Assembly (NCBI RefSeq): GCF_943914565.1
Contig: NZ_CALUCN010000011.1
Coordinates: forward strand, 1 to 64,000
From: an uncultured Tessaracoccus sp.
GTDB taxonomy: Bacteria; Actinomycetota; Actinomycetes; Propionibacteriales; Propionibacteriaceae
Length of the DNA stretch: 64,000 nucleotides
Direction of reading: 5' to 3'
A program made the position numbers and the translations under genes. Below the pieces are notes generated by a model, which was not told where the DNA came from, did not search any database, and was given only the letters and a program-made list of their open reading frames with translations. Of this stretch, positions 9,096 through 17,040 are shown piece after piece. Positions within the stretch are counted from its first letter, which is position 1. Every line of letters begins with the position of its first letter.

Positions 9096-9907
9096 CGGTC
9101 CTCCTTGCGTGTCGCCTGGTGCCTGGCTTCCTCGGCCAGCGTGTCGGCCTCGGTGCGGGCCGCCTCCTCGAGGGCGGCGGTGCGTGCGTACTCCGCGAGG
9201 GTCTTGCGGCCGTAGGCCATCGCGGTGGTGTCGTGCAGCTCGATGAGCTGCCTGCGCATGCGCTCGCTGAACGAGTGCGCGATCTCGCCGCGCTGCGCGA
9301 GCATCGGCCGCCCGATCACGACGTGGACCTCGGGCCGGCCGCGGGGCATCTGCTTCTGCTGCGCGGGCCACGCCTCGAAGGCGCCGACGAGCGCGATCGG
9401 CACCGCGGGGCAGCCGTTGGAGATGCACAACGACGCGGCACCGGGCTTGAACGGGCCCATCGCGCCGGTGCGGGAGCGGGTCCCCTCGGGGAACAGCAGG
9501 AGCGGGATCCCGTCGGCGAGCAGGGCCGCGGACATGCCGCGCTGCCCCTTCCGCGACGCCTTGCCGCCCTTGCCGCGGTCGATCGGGTAGCCGTTCATGA
9601 ACAGGCTCATGGGGATGGACTTCCACCACTTGTCGTAGAAGAAGTCGCTCGCGGCGCCGACGGCGACGTGGGCGCTCAGGTGGTTCGGCAGCGCGGTGAG
9701 CAGCAGGGGCGCGTCGAAGTGCGAGCTGTGGTTGCCGAACACGATGAACGGCGCGTCGAGGTCGGCGATGTTCGCCTTGCCGTGGGTGCGGATCTTCAGC
9801 ACCCGTTGCAGGGCCGGCTTCAGCAACAGCATCTGGGCCGCTCGTCGGCCGGCCATCGTCGTGGGATTCGAGTACCGCTTGCGTTGACGTTCGAGGTCCT
9901 TGGCCAT
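9092..9907 (-). CDS. PlsC-type lysophospholipid/glycerophosphate acyltransferase
   Basis: 271 residues. Catalytic block I NHSSHFD (NHX4D) is near residue 58, and block III FPEGTRSRTG near residue 145, followed by PFKPGAA. The hydrophobic segment near 75-115 is the membrane-contact part. The C-terminal 60 residues are charged and helical. The enzyme transfers an acyl chain from acyl-CoA or acyl-ACP to a glycerol-phosphate acceptor. It is coupled by a 4-nt overlap to the alkyl-DHAP synthase and has an SDR reductase just upstream, so a DHAP acyltransferase role is possible. Sequence alone cannot separate that from ordinary 1-acylglycerol-3-phosphate acylation. Confidence 0.85.
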   Translation of the reverse strand: MAKDLERQRKRYSNPTTMAGRRAAQMLLLKPALQRVLKIRTHGKANIADLDAPFIVFGNHSSHFDAPLLLTALPNHLSAHVAVGAASDFFYDKWWKSIPMSLFMNGYPIDRGKGGKASRKGQRGMSAALLADGIPLLLFPEGTRSRTGAMGPFKPGAASLCISNGCPAVPIALVGAFEAWPAQQKQMPRGRPEVHVVIGRPMLAQRGEIAHSFSERMRRQLIELHDTTAMAYGRKTLAEYARTAALEEAARTEADTLAEEARHQATRKEDR

Positions 9908-9913
9908 CTGCGA

Positions 9914-10687
9914 CTACTTCTTGCGTGACGCGACGAGCTTGCGGGAGAACCATCGCAGGAAACCCGTCGGTGCGAGCTTCGCGACGAGGAGCGCGGCCTT
10001 CCACTTCCACGACGGCACGCTCACCGGCTTGCCCTTCTCGGCGTCGGCGAGACCCTCACGGACGAGCGTGTCGATGTCGATCCACACGAGGTCGGGCAGG
10101 TTGTGGGCCTTGATGCCCGCGCGCTCGTGGAACTCGGTGCGCACCCAGCCCGGGCGCAGCGCCGTGACCGTGACGCCGGTGCCGCGCAGCTCGACACCCA
10201 GTGACTCGGAGTAGTTGTGCACCCACGCCTTCACGGCGGAGTAGTTGCCGGTGAAGATGGCGCTCGCGGACGAGGCGACGTTGATGATGCGGCCGTGGCC
10301 GCGGGCGCGCATGGCGCGGCCTGCGGCGCCGCCCAGGATGAGCACCGCGAGGCACATCACGTCGAGGGCGCGCGCGTGCTGGTCGATGTGCGCGGGGTCG
10401 AGCACCGTCGAGTGGAGGCCGAAGCCGGCGTTGTTGATGAAGAGGTCGAGGGGGTTGGCGGGGTCCTCGATGACCCGGGCGATGCGGTCGACGTCCTCGC
10501 GCACGGCGAGGTCGGCGCGGTGGGTCCGCACCTCGACCCCGAACGTCTCGTGGAACTCGGCGGCGATGCGCGCGAGGCGCTCCTCGTCGCGGGCCACGAG
10601 CACGAGATCGGTACCGCGCTCGGCGAGCTCGCGTGCGAACGCGTACCCGATGCCGGACGTGCCACCAGTGATCATCGCTGTTGCCAT
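9914..10687 (-). CDS. Short-chain dehydrogenase/reductase (candidate acyl/alkyl-DHAP reductase)
   Basis: 257 residues of classical SDR. Cofactor loop TGGTSGIGYAFA at residue 7, NNAGFG near 90, catalytic Ser in SSASAIFTGN near 140, and YSAVK near 152. The C-terminus is rich in Trp, Lys and Arg and hydrophobic, suggesting membrane contact, as in reductases acting on lipids. It is first in a three-gene unit with the acyltransferase (6 bp gap) and alkyl-DHAP synthase. In animals, ether-lipid synthesis needs exactly an acyltransferase, AGPS and an SDR acyl/alkyl-DHAP reductase, hence the proposed role, which is inference. ATG at 10687. Confidence 0.8.
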   Translation of the reverse strand: MATAMITGGTSGIGYAFARELAERGTDLVLVARDEERLARIAAEFHETFGVEVRTHRADLAVREDVDRIARVIEDPANPLDLFINNAGFGLHSTVLDPAHIDQHARALDVMCLAVLILGGAAGRAMRARGHGRIINVASSASAIFTGNYSAVKAWVHNYSESLGVELRGTGVTVTALRPGWVRTEFHERAGIKAHNLPDLVWIDIDTLVREGLADAEKGKPVSVPSWKWKAALLVAKLAPTGFLRWFSRKLVASRKK

Positions 10688-10773
10688 GGCCCCCACGCTA
10701 CCGCGTCGGGGGCGGTGTTGGCGCCTGCGCGAGACACCAAGACCGCCCCCGACGGGTTGTGGGGAGTGCTGGG

Positions 10774-11508
10774 TCAGTCGAACGACCAGGACCCGTGCGC
10801 GCCGAGCGAGTTGCGGTACTCCACGAGCAGCCCGTCGACCTCCTGCGTGGTCTCCCGTGCGCTCACGAACCCCTCGGCGCACTCGCCGACGGCGAGCTCC
10901 TTCTTGCCCGGGTAGGCCGGCTGGTAGCCGTCGGTGACCATGCGGTCGTACTCCTCGCCCTCCGGGACGGGCAGCAGGTGCCACGCGGCCGCGCTCACCG
11001 GCACGGTCCCGCGCTGCTCGAATTCCTCGGGCAGCGTGTGCAGGCAGGTGCGCACGTACACGCCCGAGACGCCCTCGATGCGCTTCGGCTCCTCCTTCGG
11101 CTGGAGCACCTCGGCGTCGAAGTAGCGGAAGCGGAACCGCTTGTCGCCGTGGTGGCGCTGCGCGGGCTGGGCCGGGTGGCTCGCGCGGGGCACCTCCGAG
11201 CCCTCCGCGCTCCCGGTGGCGTCCGGGGTCTCGGTGGCGTCGGGAGTCTCGGACGTGCCGGTGTTCGACGTGTCCTCGGCGGAGGCGTCATCCGTGGTGG
11301 GTTCCTCCGACGGGGGTTCGGCCGCGCCGGCCCCGCCCTCGGCCTCGCTCGCCTCGCCCTCGGGCGCGGCGGAGGTGGTGACGGTCTCGGTGGCGACCTG
11401 CGTGGCCGGGCCACCGTCGGTGGTGGGTTCCTCGTCCTGCCCGCAGGCGCCGAGGCCGAGCCCCAGCACGACGGCGGCGGCGATGCCGGTGAGTGTCTGG
11501 ATCCGCAT
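10774..11508 (-). CDS. Secreted lipoprotein of unknown function
   Basis: 244 residues. A type II signal peptide ends in the lipobox LGLGAC at about residue 22, so the protein should be lipidated at Cys22 and held on the outer face of the membrane. Residues 25-115 are a low-complexity Thr/Ser/Ala/Glu/Pro linker, including ATETPDATETPDATG. The C-terminal 130 residues form a compact domain with two cysteines (VRTCLHTL and VGECAEG) that could form a disulfide. I do not recognise the domain. It lies downstream of pta on the same strand, 81 bp away. Start ATG 11508 with GAGAGGAG upstream. Confidence 0.7.
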   Translation of the reverse strand: MRIQTLTGIAAAVVLGLGLGACGQDEEPTTDGGPATQVATETVTTSAAPEGEASEAEGGAGAAEPPSEEPTTDDASAEDTSNTGTSETPDATETPDATGSAEGSEVPRASHPAQPAQRHHGDKRFRFRYFDAEVLQPKEEPKRIEGVSGVYVRTCLHTLPEEFEQRGTVPVSAAAWHLLPVPEGEEYDRMVTDGYQPAYPGKKELAVGECAEGFVSARETTQEVDGLLVEYRNSLGAHGSWSFD

Positions 11509-11589
11509 GACCGATGCTCCTCTCGTGGTCGTCGGTCATCTCCAGCGCACCACGCGCCCGGGGCCACGCGCAAGACCCCCCGGGCGGGA

Positions 11590-13647
11590 TCAGAGGTGCT
11601 GGGCCTGCACCGCCGTGAGCGAGATCGACAGGACGAGCTCGTCCACCGTCGCGCCGGCCGAGGTGGCGTTCAGCGCGCCGTCGAGGCCCTGGAGGATCGG
11701 GCCGACGGCGATCGCGCCCGAGTGCCGGGCCACGGCCTTGTAGGTGTTGTTGCCGGTGCTGAGGTCGGGGAACACGAACACCGTCGCGCGTCCGGCCACC
11801 TCCGAGTCGGGCATCGTGCGGTCGGCGACGCCCTGGTCGACGGCGGCGTCGAACTGCATGGGCCCGTCGACCTTGAGCTCCGGCGAGCGTTCGCGCACGA
11901 GCCGGACCGCGTCGCGGACCTTCTCGAACTCCTCACCAGAGCCGTGCATGCCGGTGGCGTAGGAGAGCATCGCGACGCGCGGGGTGATGCCGAAGTGCGA
12001 CGCGGTCTCCGCCGAGCGGATGGCGATGTCGGCGAGCTCGGAGGCCGTGGGCTGCGGGTTCACGGCGCAGTCGGCGTAGACGAGGACCCGGTCGGCCATG
12101 CACATCAGGAACGAACCCGAGACGACCTCGACGCCGTCGCGCTTCCCGACGACGGCCTCGGACGGGCGCAGCACCTGCTGGACGTCACCGTCGACGCCGC
12201 CCACCATCGCGTCGGCCATGCCGGTGCGGACCATCATGGCGCCGAAGACGTGGACGTCGGCGAGGGCCGTGCGCGCGTCGTCGAACGTCACCCCCTCGGC
12301 GGAGGGGAGCTCGACGTAGGCCTGCGCGAGGCGGTCGAGGACGGTGTGGTCGGCCGGGTTCACGACCTCGGCGCGGGAGAGGTTGAGGCCCAGCCGCGAC
12401 GCGCGTCGGGAGATGCTGCCGGGCTCGCCGACGAGGAGGACGTCCGCGACGCCGCGGGTCATCACGATCGACGCGGCCTCGAGCACGCGGTCGTCGTCGG
12501 TGTTCGGCAGGACGATGCGACGGTGCTGCGCGCGCGCCATCTGCATGAGCTGGTGCTCGAACATCGTCGGCGTGCGGAGGTCCGTGCGCGGCAGGTCGAT
12601 CGCGGCGAGGAGCTGCTCGCGGTCCACATAGGAGGCGAACAGGTTGCGCGCCGCCTCGATCTTGCGCGGCGACGACGTCGAGAAGCTGTTGACGAGCTGG
12701 AGGTGCGCCGCGGTGGAGAACGTGTCGCGACGCGTGATGCCGATGGGCAGGTCGATGTTGGCGTCGGCGAAGAGCTTCTGCATCGACTCCGGGATCTCGA
12801 ACCCGCCGGTGAGGATGAGCGACGCCAGCGGCCCGTACTCGGGCGAGCGGTGCGCCATGATGAGGCCCGGCACCAGCTCGAGGCGGTCGGCCGGGAGGAT
12901 CACGGTGGCCTCGCGCTGCAGGTGCGGCAGCAGGTTCGGCAGCGTCATCGCGCCGACGATGGTGTGCAGCGCCTCGCCCTTCAGCAGCGCCTCGTTGCCG
13001 CGCCAGAACTGGGCGCCGGCGGCCTCGAACTGCTGAGCCACCGTCGGGGCGCTCAGCATGCTGGACCGAGGCACGACGGCGACCGGCACGTCGCGGATGG
13101 CGCGCAGCCGCTGCGCGACCTCCTCACGCCCGGACGGGTCGGCGTGGGTGCCGATGATGGCGATGACCTGGTCGTGGCGGGCCTCGAACGCGTCGACGGA
13201 GGCCTCGGTGCGGCGGCCCACCTCGTCGGGCGTGTAGTCGCCGATCTTGGTGACGAAGACCACCGGGGTGTTCAGGTTCGCCGCGATGTGGGCGTTGCGG
13301 TCGAGCTCCTGCGCGGACTCGATGTCGGTGTAGTCGGAGCCGACGACGACGCACGCGTCGCAGCGCTCGAGCAGCTGGGAGTACTTCGCGACGATGGTGT
13401 CCATCGCCGCCTCCGGGTCGCCCGCGTACTCCTCGTAGGTGACGCCGAGCGCGGAGTCGAGCGTCTGGCGGGTCACGCGGTGCCCGAGCAGGGCCTCGGC
13501 GACGACGTCGCGCTCGAGCGAGTTCACGAGGGGGCGGAAGACCCCGACGTTCTTCACCCGGCTCGAGAACAACTCGAGCACGCCCAACGCGATGGCCGAC
13601 TTGTTGACCTGCCGTTCGGCAGCCGAAATGTACACGCTCCTGGTCAC
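11590..13647 (-). CDS. pta: Phosphate acetyltransferase, long (three-domain) form
   Basis: 685 residues, the length of long Pta (E. coli 714, mycobacteria about 690). The N-terminal P-loop-like domain starts VYISAAERQVNKSAIALG; a DRTGG-like middle domain spans roughly 210-340; the C-terminal catalytic PTA_PTB domain starts near residue 370 and contains SYATGMHGSGEE and FPDLSTGNNTYKA. It interconverts acetyl-CoA and acetyl phosphate. No ATG fits the start; GTG at 13647 gives a protein beginning TRSVYISAAE. An acetate kinase gene, its usual partner, is not next to it: a lipoprotein gene follows and the Mrp operon precedes. Confidence 0.93.
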   Translation of the reverse strand: MTRSVYISAAERQVNKSAIALGVLELFSSRVKNVGVFRPLVNSLERDVVAEALLGHRVTRQTLDSALGVTYEEYAGDPEAAMDTIVAKYSQLLERCDACVVVGSDYTDIESAQELDRNAHIAANLNTPVVFVTKIGDYTPDEVGRRTEASVDAFEARHDQVIAIIGTHADPSGREEVAQRLRAIRDVPVAVVPRSSMLSAPTVAQQFEAAGAQFWRGNEALLKGEALHTIVGAMTLPNLLPHLQREATVILPADRLELVPGLIMAHRSPEYGPLASLILTGGFEIPESMQKLFADANIDLPIGITRRDTFSTAAHLQLVNSFSTSSPRKIEAARNLFASYVDREQLLAAIDLPRTDLRTPTMFEHQLMQMARAQHRRIVLPNTDDDRVLEAASIVMTRGVADVLLVGEPGSISRRASRLGLNLSRAEVVNPADHTVLDRLAQAYVELPSAEGVTFDDARTALADVHVFGAMMVRTGMADAMVGGVDGDVQQVLRPSEAVVGKRDGVEVVSGSFLMCMADRVLVYADCAVNPQPTASELADIAIRSAETASHFGITPRVAMLSYATGMHGSGEEFEKVRDAVRLVRERSPELKVDGPMQFDAAVDQGVADRTMPDSEVAGRATVFVFPDLSTGNNTYKAVARHSGAIAVGPILQGLDGALNATSAGATVDELVLSISLTAVQAQHL

Positions 13648-13711
13648 GGGGCCCAGCCTACCGAAGTTGCGCCGGGAGCCACGGGACGATTCCGACGGTG
13701 GACCGGGCGCC

Positions 13712-14077
13712 TCAGCGTCGCTCGTCGAGCGCCTGCTGGGTGGCGTGGTCGAGGTCCTCCGAGAGGTCGTCGGTCTCGAGGTGGCGCCTGGGCACAATGC
13801 CGGAGCGGTAGGCGGAGCGCGAGACCATGCTCGCCGAGACTGGGGCGGTGAGCAGCTGGAAGCCGATGGTCATCGTCGCGAGGAGGACGGCGTGCCAAGT
13901 GCGGATGCCCGCCATCATGCCGAGGCAGATGAGCGTCATGCCCAGCACCTGCGGCTTCGTGATGGCGTGGAGCTTGCCGAGCACGTCGGGGAACCGCACG
14001 AGTGAGACGGCGGCGCCCAGGCACAGCAGCGAGCCGAGCAGCACGAGCACCGCGGCGAGGAGGTCGAGCACGATCAC
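13712..14077 (-). CDS. mrpG: Na+/H+ antiporter subunit G (MrpG/MnhG)
   Basis: 121 residues with three membrane helices; the RFPDVLGKLHAITKPQVLG segment near residue 30 is diagnostic of MrpG. Last gene of the Mrp operon. Starts with GTG at 14077 overlapping the mrpF stop (GTGA). The tail after residue 95 is charged and cytoplasmic. Confidence 0.9.
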   Translation of the reverse strand: MIVLDLLAAVLVLLGSLLCLGAAVSLVRFPDVLGKLHAITKPQVLGMTLICLGMMAGIRTWHAVLLATMTIGFQLLTAPVSASMVSRSAYRSGIVPRRHLETDDLSEDLDHATQQALDERR

Positions 14078-14385
14078 CGGCTCCCGTCCTCCTTCCTCGC
14101 CTGTGCGCGTCGCATGACGACGCGCTCGCCCACCATGCGCGCCACGCTCACCGCGCCGGTGAAGCCGAGCATCGACAGCACGAGGATCATCACCATCCAG
14201 GTGTCCTGCCGCTGCCACACCGACCACACGCCGATCGTCCCGATCACGACCGCGACGAGGAGGTCGGCGCTGATCGAGCGGTCGAGGTTGCTGGGGCCCG
14301 TGGCGATGCGTTCGACGGCGACGAGGCCGGAGACCCCGAGGATCACCGCGGCCGCCGCGAGCAGGACCGTCACCACGACACTCAT
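14074..14385 (-). CDS. mrpF: Na+/H+ antiporter subunit F (MrpF/MnhF)
   Basis: 103 residues, three helices. The GPSNLDRSISADLL motif near residue 30 is the MrpF signature (family consensus GPTxxDRVxAxD). ATG at 14385 overlaps the mrpE stop by 4 nt and its own stop overlaps the mrpG start, so E, F and G are translationally coupled. Confidence 0.9.
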   Translation of the reverse strand: MSVVVTVLLAAAAVILGVSGLVAVERIATGPSNLDRSISADLLVAVVIGTIGVWSVWQRQDTWMVMILVLSMLGFTGAVSVARMVGERVVMRRAQARKEDGSR

Positions 14386-15086
14386 CGGCGTCCCCCTCTC
14401 GTGTCGGCGCGCGCGTCGGCCTCGCCGGCGCCCATGCCGTGCGCGACGTCGTCGATCGCCTGCGCCTCCTCGGCCTCGGAGGCGTCGGCCTCCTCCGCGT
14501 CCCAGTCGGTGGCCGGCGCGACGGTGGGTGTGGCGACGGCGTCCTCGAACTGGGCGAGCTCCTCGTCGGAGCCCATCGCCCGCAGCAGCCGCCGCTCGAC
14601 GCCGACGACCATGGCCTGCACGTCGTCGGCGTCCTGCTGGTCCATGCCGAGGCAGTGGAGGTAGAGCCGGCGCGGGTGGCGGACGACCTCGACGACGACG
14701 GTGCCGGGCACGAGCGAGATCATCGACGCGACGCCCACCTGGTAGAGGTCGTCGTCGGAGTGGAGGTCGGTGCGGATGATCGACGCATGGAGGTCCACCT
14801 CGCGCATCACCGCGTACTTGATCATGCGCACCGACGAGACGGTGAGGTCGGCGAACAGGCGCGCGACGAGGTGCAGCAGCGGCAGCGGCCGGACGCGGCC
14901 GGTCCAGTGCGCGGGCGGCAGCGGGAACACGACGCCGATCAGCCACCCGAGCAGGGCCCCGGAGAGCACCACGACGGGGCTGATGCTCGACCACAGCATC
15001 GACCACATCAGCGCGCTGACGGTGATGACGGCCGGCCGCAGCCGGAACCGGCTGCGGTGGTAGCGGGCGCGCATCGTGGGGCTCAC
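14382..15086 (-). CDS. mrpE: Na+/H+ antiporter subunit E (MrpE/MnhE)
   Basis: 234 residues. Two to three N-terminal helices (about 18-60), the Arg/Leu-rich cytoplasmic part typical of MrpE, and SLVPGTVVVEVVRHPRRLYLHCL near 125-148, the conserved core of the family. About 70 residues longer than a minimal MrpE: the C-terminus is an acidic, Ala/Glu/Asp-rich extension. GTG at 15086 overlaps the mrpD stop; an ATG four codons in is the alternative start. Confidence 0.88.
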   Translation of the reverse strand: MSPTMRARYHRSRFRLRPAVITVSALMWSMLWSSISPVVVLSGALLGWLIGVVFPLPPAHWTGRVRPLPLLHLVARLFADLTVSSVRMIKYAVMREVDLHASIIRTDLHSDDDLYQVGVASMISLVPGTVVVEVVRHPRRLYLHCLGMDQQDADDVQAMVVGVERRLLRAMGSDEELAQFEDAVATPTVAPATDWDAEEADASEAEEAQAIDDVAHGMGAGEADARADTRGGRR

Positions 15087-16615
15087 TGGACCCCCTCCGG
15101 CAGGACCGCCGCGACGTAGTGCTCGCCCCGGATCGACTCCGCGGCCCGGGCGGCGTAGTCGTAGAGGGGGCCGGCGAGCACCGTGAGCGCGAGGGAGCAG
15201 GTGACGAGGATCCCGGTGGCGAACACCATGAGCGGCGGCATGGCGCGCACGTCGTCGTCCCCGTCGCCGGTGGCCTCACCCTCGTCGGGGACCCGCTCGG
15301 GTGGCACGCCCCAGAACGCGCGTCCCCAGACCCGCGCCATCGCGATGAGCGTCAGCAGCGACGTGAGCACGCCGCCGGCCATGGTCACCCAGGCGAGCGG
15401 TCCTCCGTACTGCGCGCCGGCGTGCAGCAGGCCGACCTTGCCGAGGAAGCCGGACAGGGGCGGGATGCCGCCCAGGTTCAGCGCAGGCACGAGGAACAGC
15501 ACCGCGAGTGCGGGCGAGACCTTGAGCAGGCCGCCCAGCTCGTCGAGCGAGGAGCTCCTCCCGCGCCGTTCGATGAGACCGGTGACGAGGAACAGGGCCG
15601 CCTGGATGGTGATGTGGTGCGCGGTGTAGTAGATCGTCGCCGCGAGCCCCTCGCGGCTGTGCAGCGCGACGCCGAAGACCATGTAGCCCAGGTGCGAGAC
15701 GAGCGTGAACGACAGCATTCGCTTGATCTCCACCTGCGCCAGCGCGCCGAGGATGCCGAGCACCATCGTGGCGAGCGAGGCGACCATGAGCAGGTTCGAA
15801 AGCGGCGACGTGGGGAAGAGCAGCGTCTGCGTGCGGATGATCGCGTAGATGCCCACCTTCGTGAGCAGCCCGGCGAACACGGCCGTGACGGGGGCGGGCG
15901 CCGTCGGGTAGGAGTCCGGCAGCCAGCTGAACAGGGGGAACACCGCCGCCTTGATCGAGAACGTCGTGAGCAGCATGCACTGCAGCAGCAGCTGCACCGG
16001 TTCGGTGAGTTCGGCGAGCCGCAACGACAGCTGTGCCATGTTGACGGTGCCGGTGGCGGCGTAGACGGCGGCGAGCGAGGTGAGGAACAGCGACGAGCTG
16101 AGCAGTGAGACCACGACGTAGGTGGTGCCCGCGCGGACCCGCTCCTTGGTGCCGCCCAGCGTGAGCAGCACGTAGGAGGCGAACAGGAGGATCTCGAAGC
16201 CGACGAACAGGTTGAACAGGTCGCCGGCGAGGAACGCGTTGGCGATGCCCGCCATGAGCAGCAGGAACGTCGGGTGGAAGATCGACACCGGTGTCTCGCG
16301 ACGCACCTCGCCGCGGTCCTGCCCCGTCGAGAAGATGAGCACTGAGAGCGCGACGACGCCCGCGACGAGCAGCATCAGCGCGCTCAGGCGGTCCACGACG
16401 AGGGCGATGCCGAGCGGGACCGGCCAGTCGCCGATCCACAACGCCATGGCGCCCACCCGGTCGGTGAGCACCATGAACGTCGCCGCGAGTGCCACGACGG
16501 TGAGCAGGGAGCCGATCGAGATCACGCGCTGGACCTTCGGCCGGCGCGGGAACAGCAGCGCGATCGCGGCGCCGAAGAACGTCACCATGACGGGGACGGG
16601 GATGAGGTTCGTCAC
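15083..16615 (-). CDS. mrpD: Na+/H+ antiporter subunit D (MrpD/MnhD)
   Basis: 510 residues, about fourteen helices, homologous to the proton-pumping NuoM/NuoN subunits of complex I. The FLAGDLFNLFVGFEILL segment near 110-130 carries the conserved glutamate of the antiporter channel, and FPLFSWLPDSYPTAPAPV near 225 the conserved lysine/serine region. The GTG start at 16615 overlaps the mrpC stop; no ATG start gives the N-terminal helix. Confidence 0.93.
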   Translation of the reverse strand: MTNLIPVPVMVTFFGAAIALLFPRRPKVQRVISIGSLLTVVALAATFMVLTDRVGAMALWIGDWPVPLGIALVVDRLSALMLLVAGVVALSVLIFSTGQDRGEVRRETPVSIFHPTFLLLMAGIANAFLAGDLFNLFVGFEILLFASYVLLTLGGTKERVRAGTTYVVVSLLSSSLFLTSLAAVYAATGTVNMAQLSLRLAELTEPVQLLLQCMLLTTFSIKAAVFPLFSWLPDSYPTAPAPVTAVFAGLLTKVGIYAIIRTQTLLFPTSPLSNLLMVASLATMVLGILGALAQVEIKRMLSFTLVSHLGYMVFGVALHSREGLAATIYYTAHHITIQAALFLVTGLIERRGRSSSLDELGGLLKVSPALAVLFLVPALNLGGIPPLSGFLGKVGLLHAGAQYGGPLAWVTMAGGVLTSLLTLIAMARVWGRAFWGVPPERVPDEGEATGDGDDDVRAMPPLMVFATGILVTCSLALTVLAGPLYDYAARAAESIRGEHYVAAVLPEGVQ

Positions 16616-17040
16616 TCGCTCACCACGTCCTCGCCGGTGTCGGAGAAGGTGGTGGACTCGAAGGAGTCCGACTGCTCGTCGGCCTCGGCGAGCTGGCGGA
16701 TGCGCGCGTCCTCGACGTCGTCGGCCACCTCGTCGTGCCCGCCCAGCTGGAAGCTGCGGTAGGCCAGCGCGAGCACGAACGCGGTGACGCCCATGGTGAT
16801 GACGATCGCGGTGAGCACCATCGCCTGCGGCAGCGGGTCGGTCACCTCCGCCTGCGCGAACCGGTCCGCGAGCGGCGGCTGGCCCGGGCGGCCGGCGGCG
16901 ACGATGAACAGCAGGTTCACGCCGTTGCTGGCGATGACGATGCCCAGCAGGATGCGCGTGAGCGAGCGCTCGAGCATCAGGTAGACGCCGCAGGCGACGA
17001 GGATCCCGGCCGTCACGGCGAGCAGCAGGTTGGCGGTCAT
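16612..17040 (-). CDS. mrpC: Na+/H+ antiporter subunit C (MrpC/MnhC)
   Basis: 142 residues, three helices, related to NuoK of complex I. GVYLMLERSLTRILLGIVI followed by NGVNLL near residue 40 and VLTAIVITMGVTAF near 95 are the family landmarks. The last 30 residues are an acidic tail. ATG at 17040 overlaps the mrpA stop by 4 nt. Confidence 0.92.
   Translation of the reverse strand: MTANLLLAVTAGILVACGVYLMLERSLTRILLGIVIASNGVNLLFIVAAGRPGQPPLADRFAQAEVTDPLPQAMVLTAIVITMGVTAFVLALAYRSFQLGGHDEVADDVEDARIRQLAEADEQSDSFESTTFSDTGEDVVSE

Noticed and set aside
6663..9215. 850-residue plus-strand ORF
   Set aside because: Antisense to YaaA and the alkyl-DHAP synthase, both clearly recognisable; typical high-GC shadow of Arg/Ala/Val composition.
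10681..13851. 1056-residue plus-strand ORF
   Set aside because: Antisense to pta and the lipoprotein gene; long open antisense frames are expected in this base composition.
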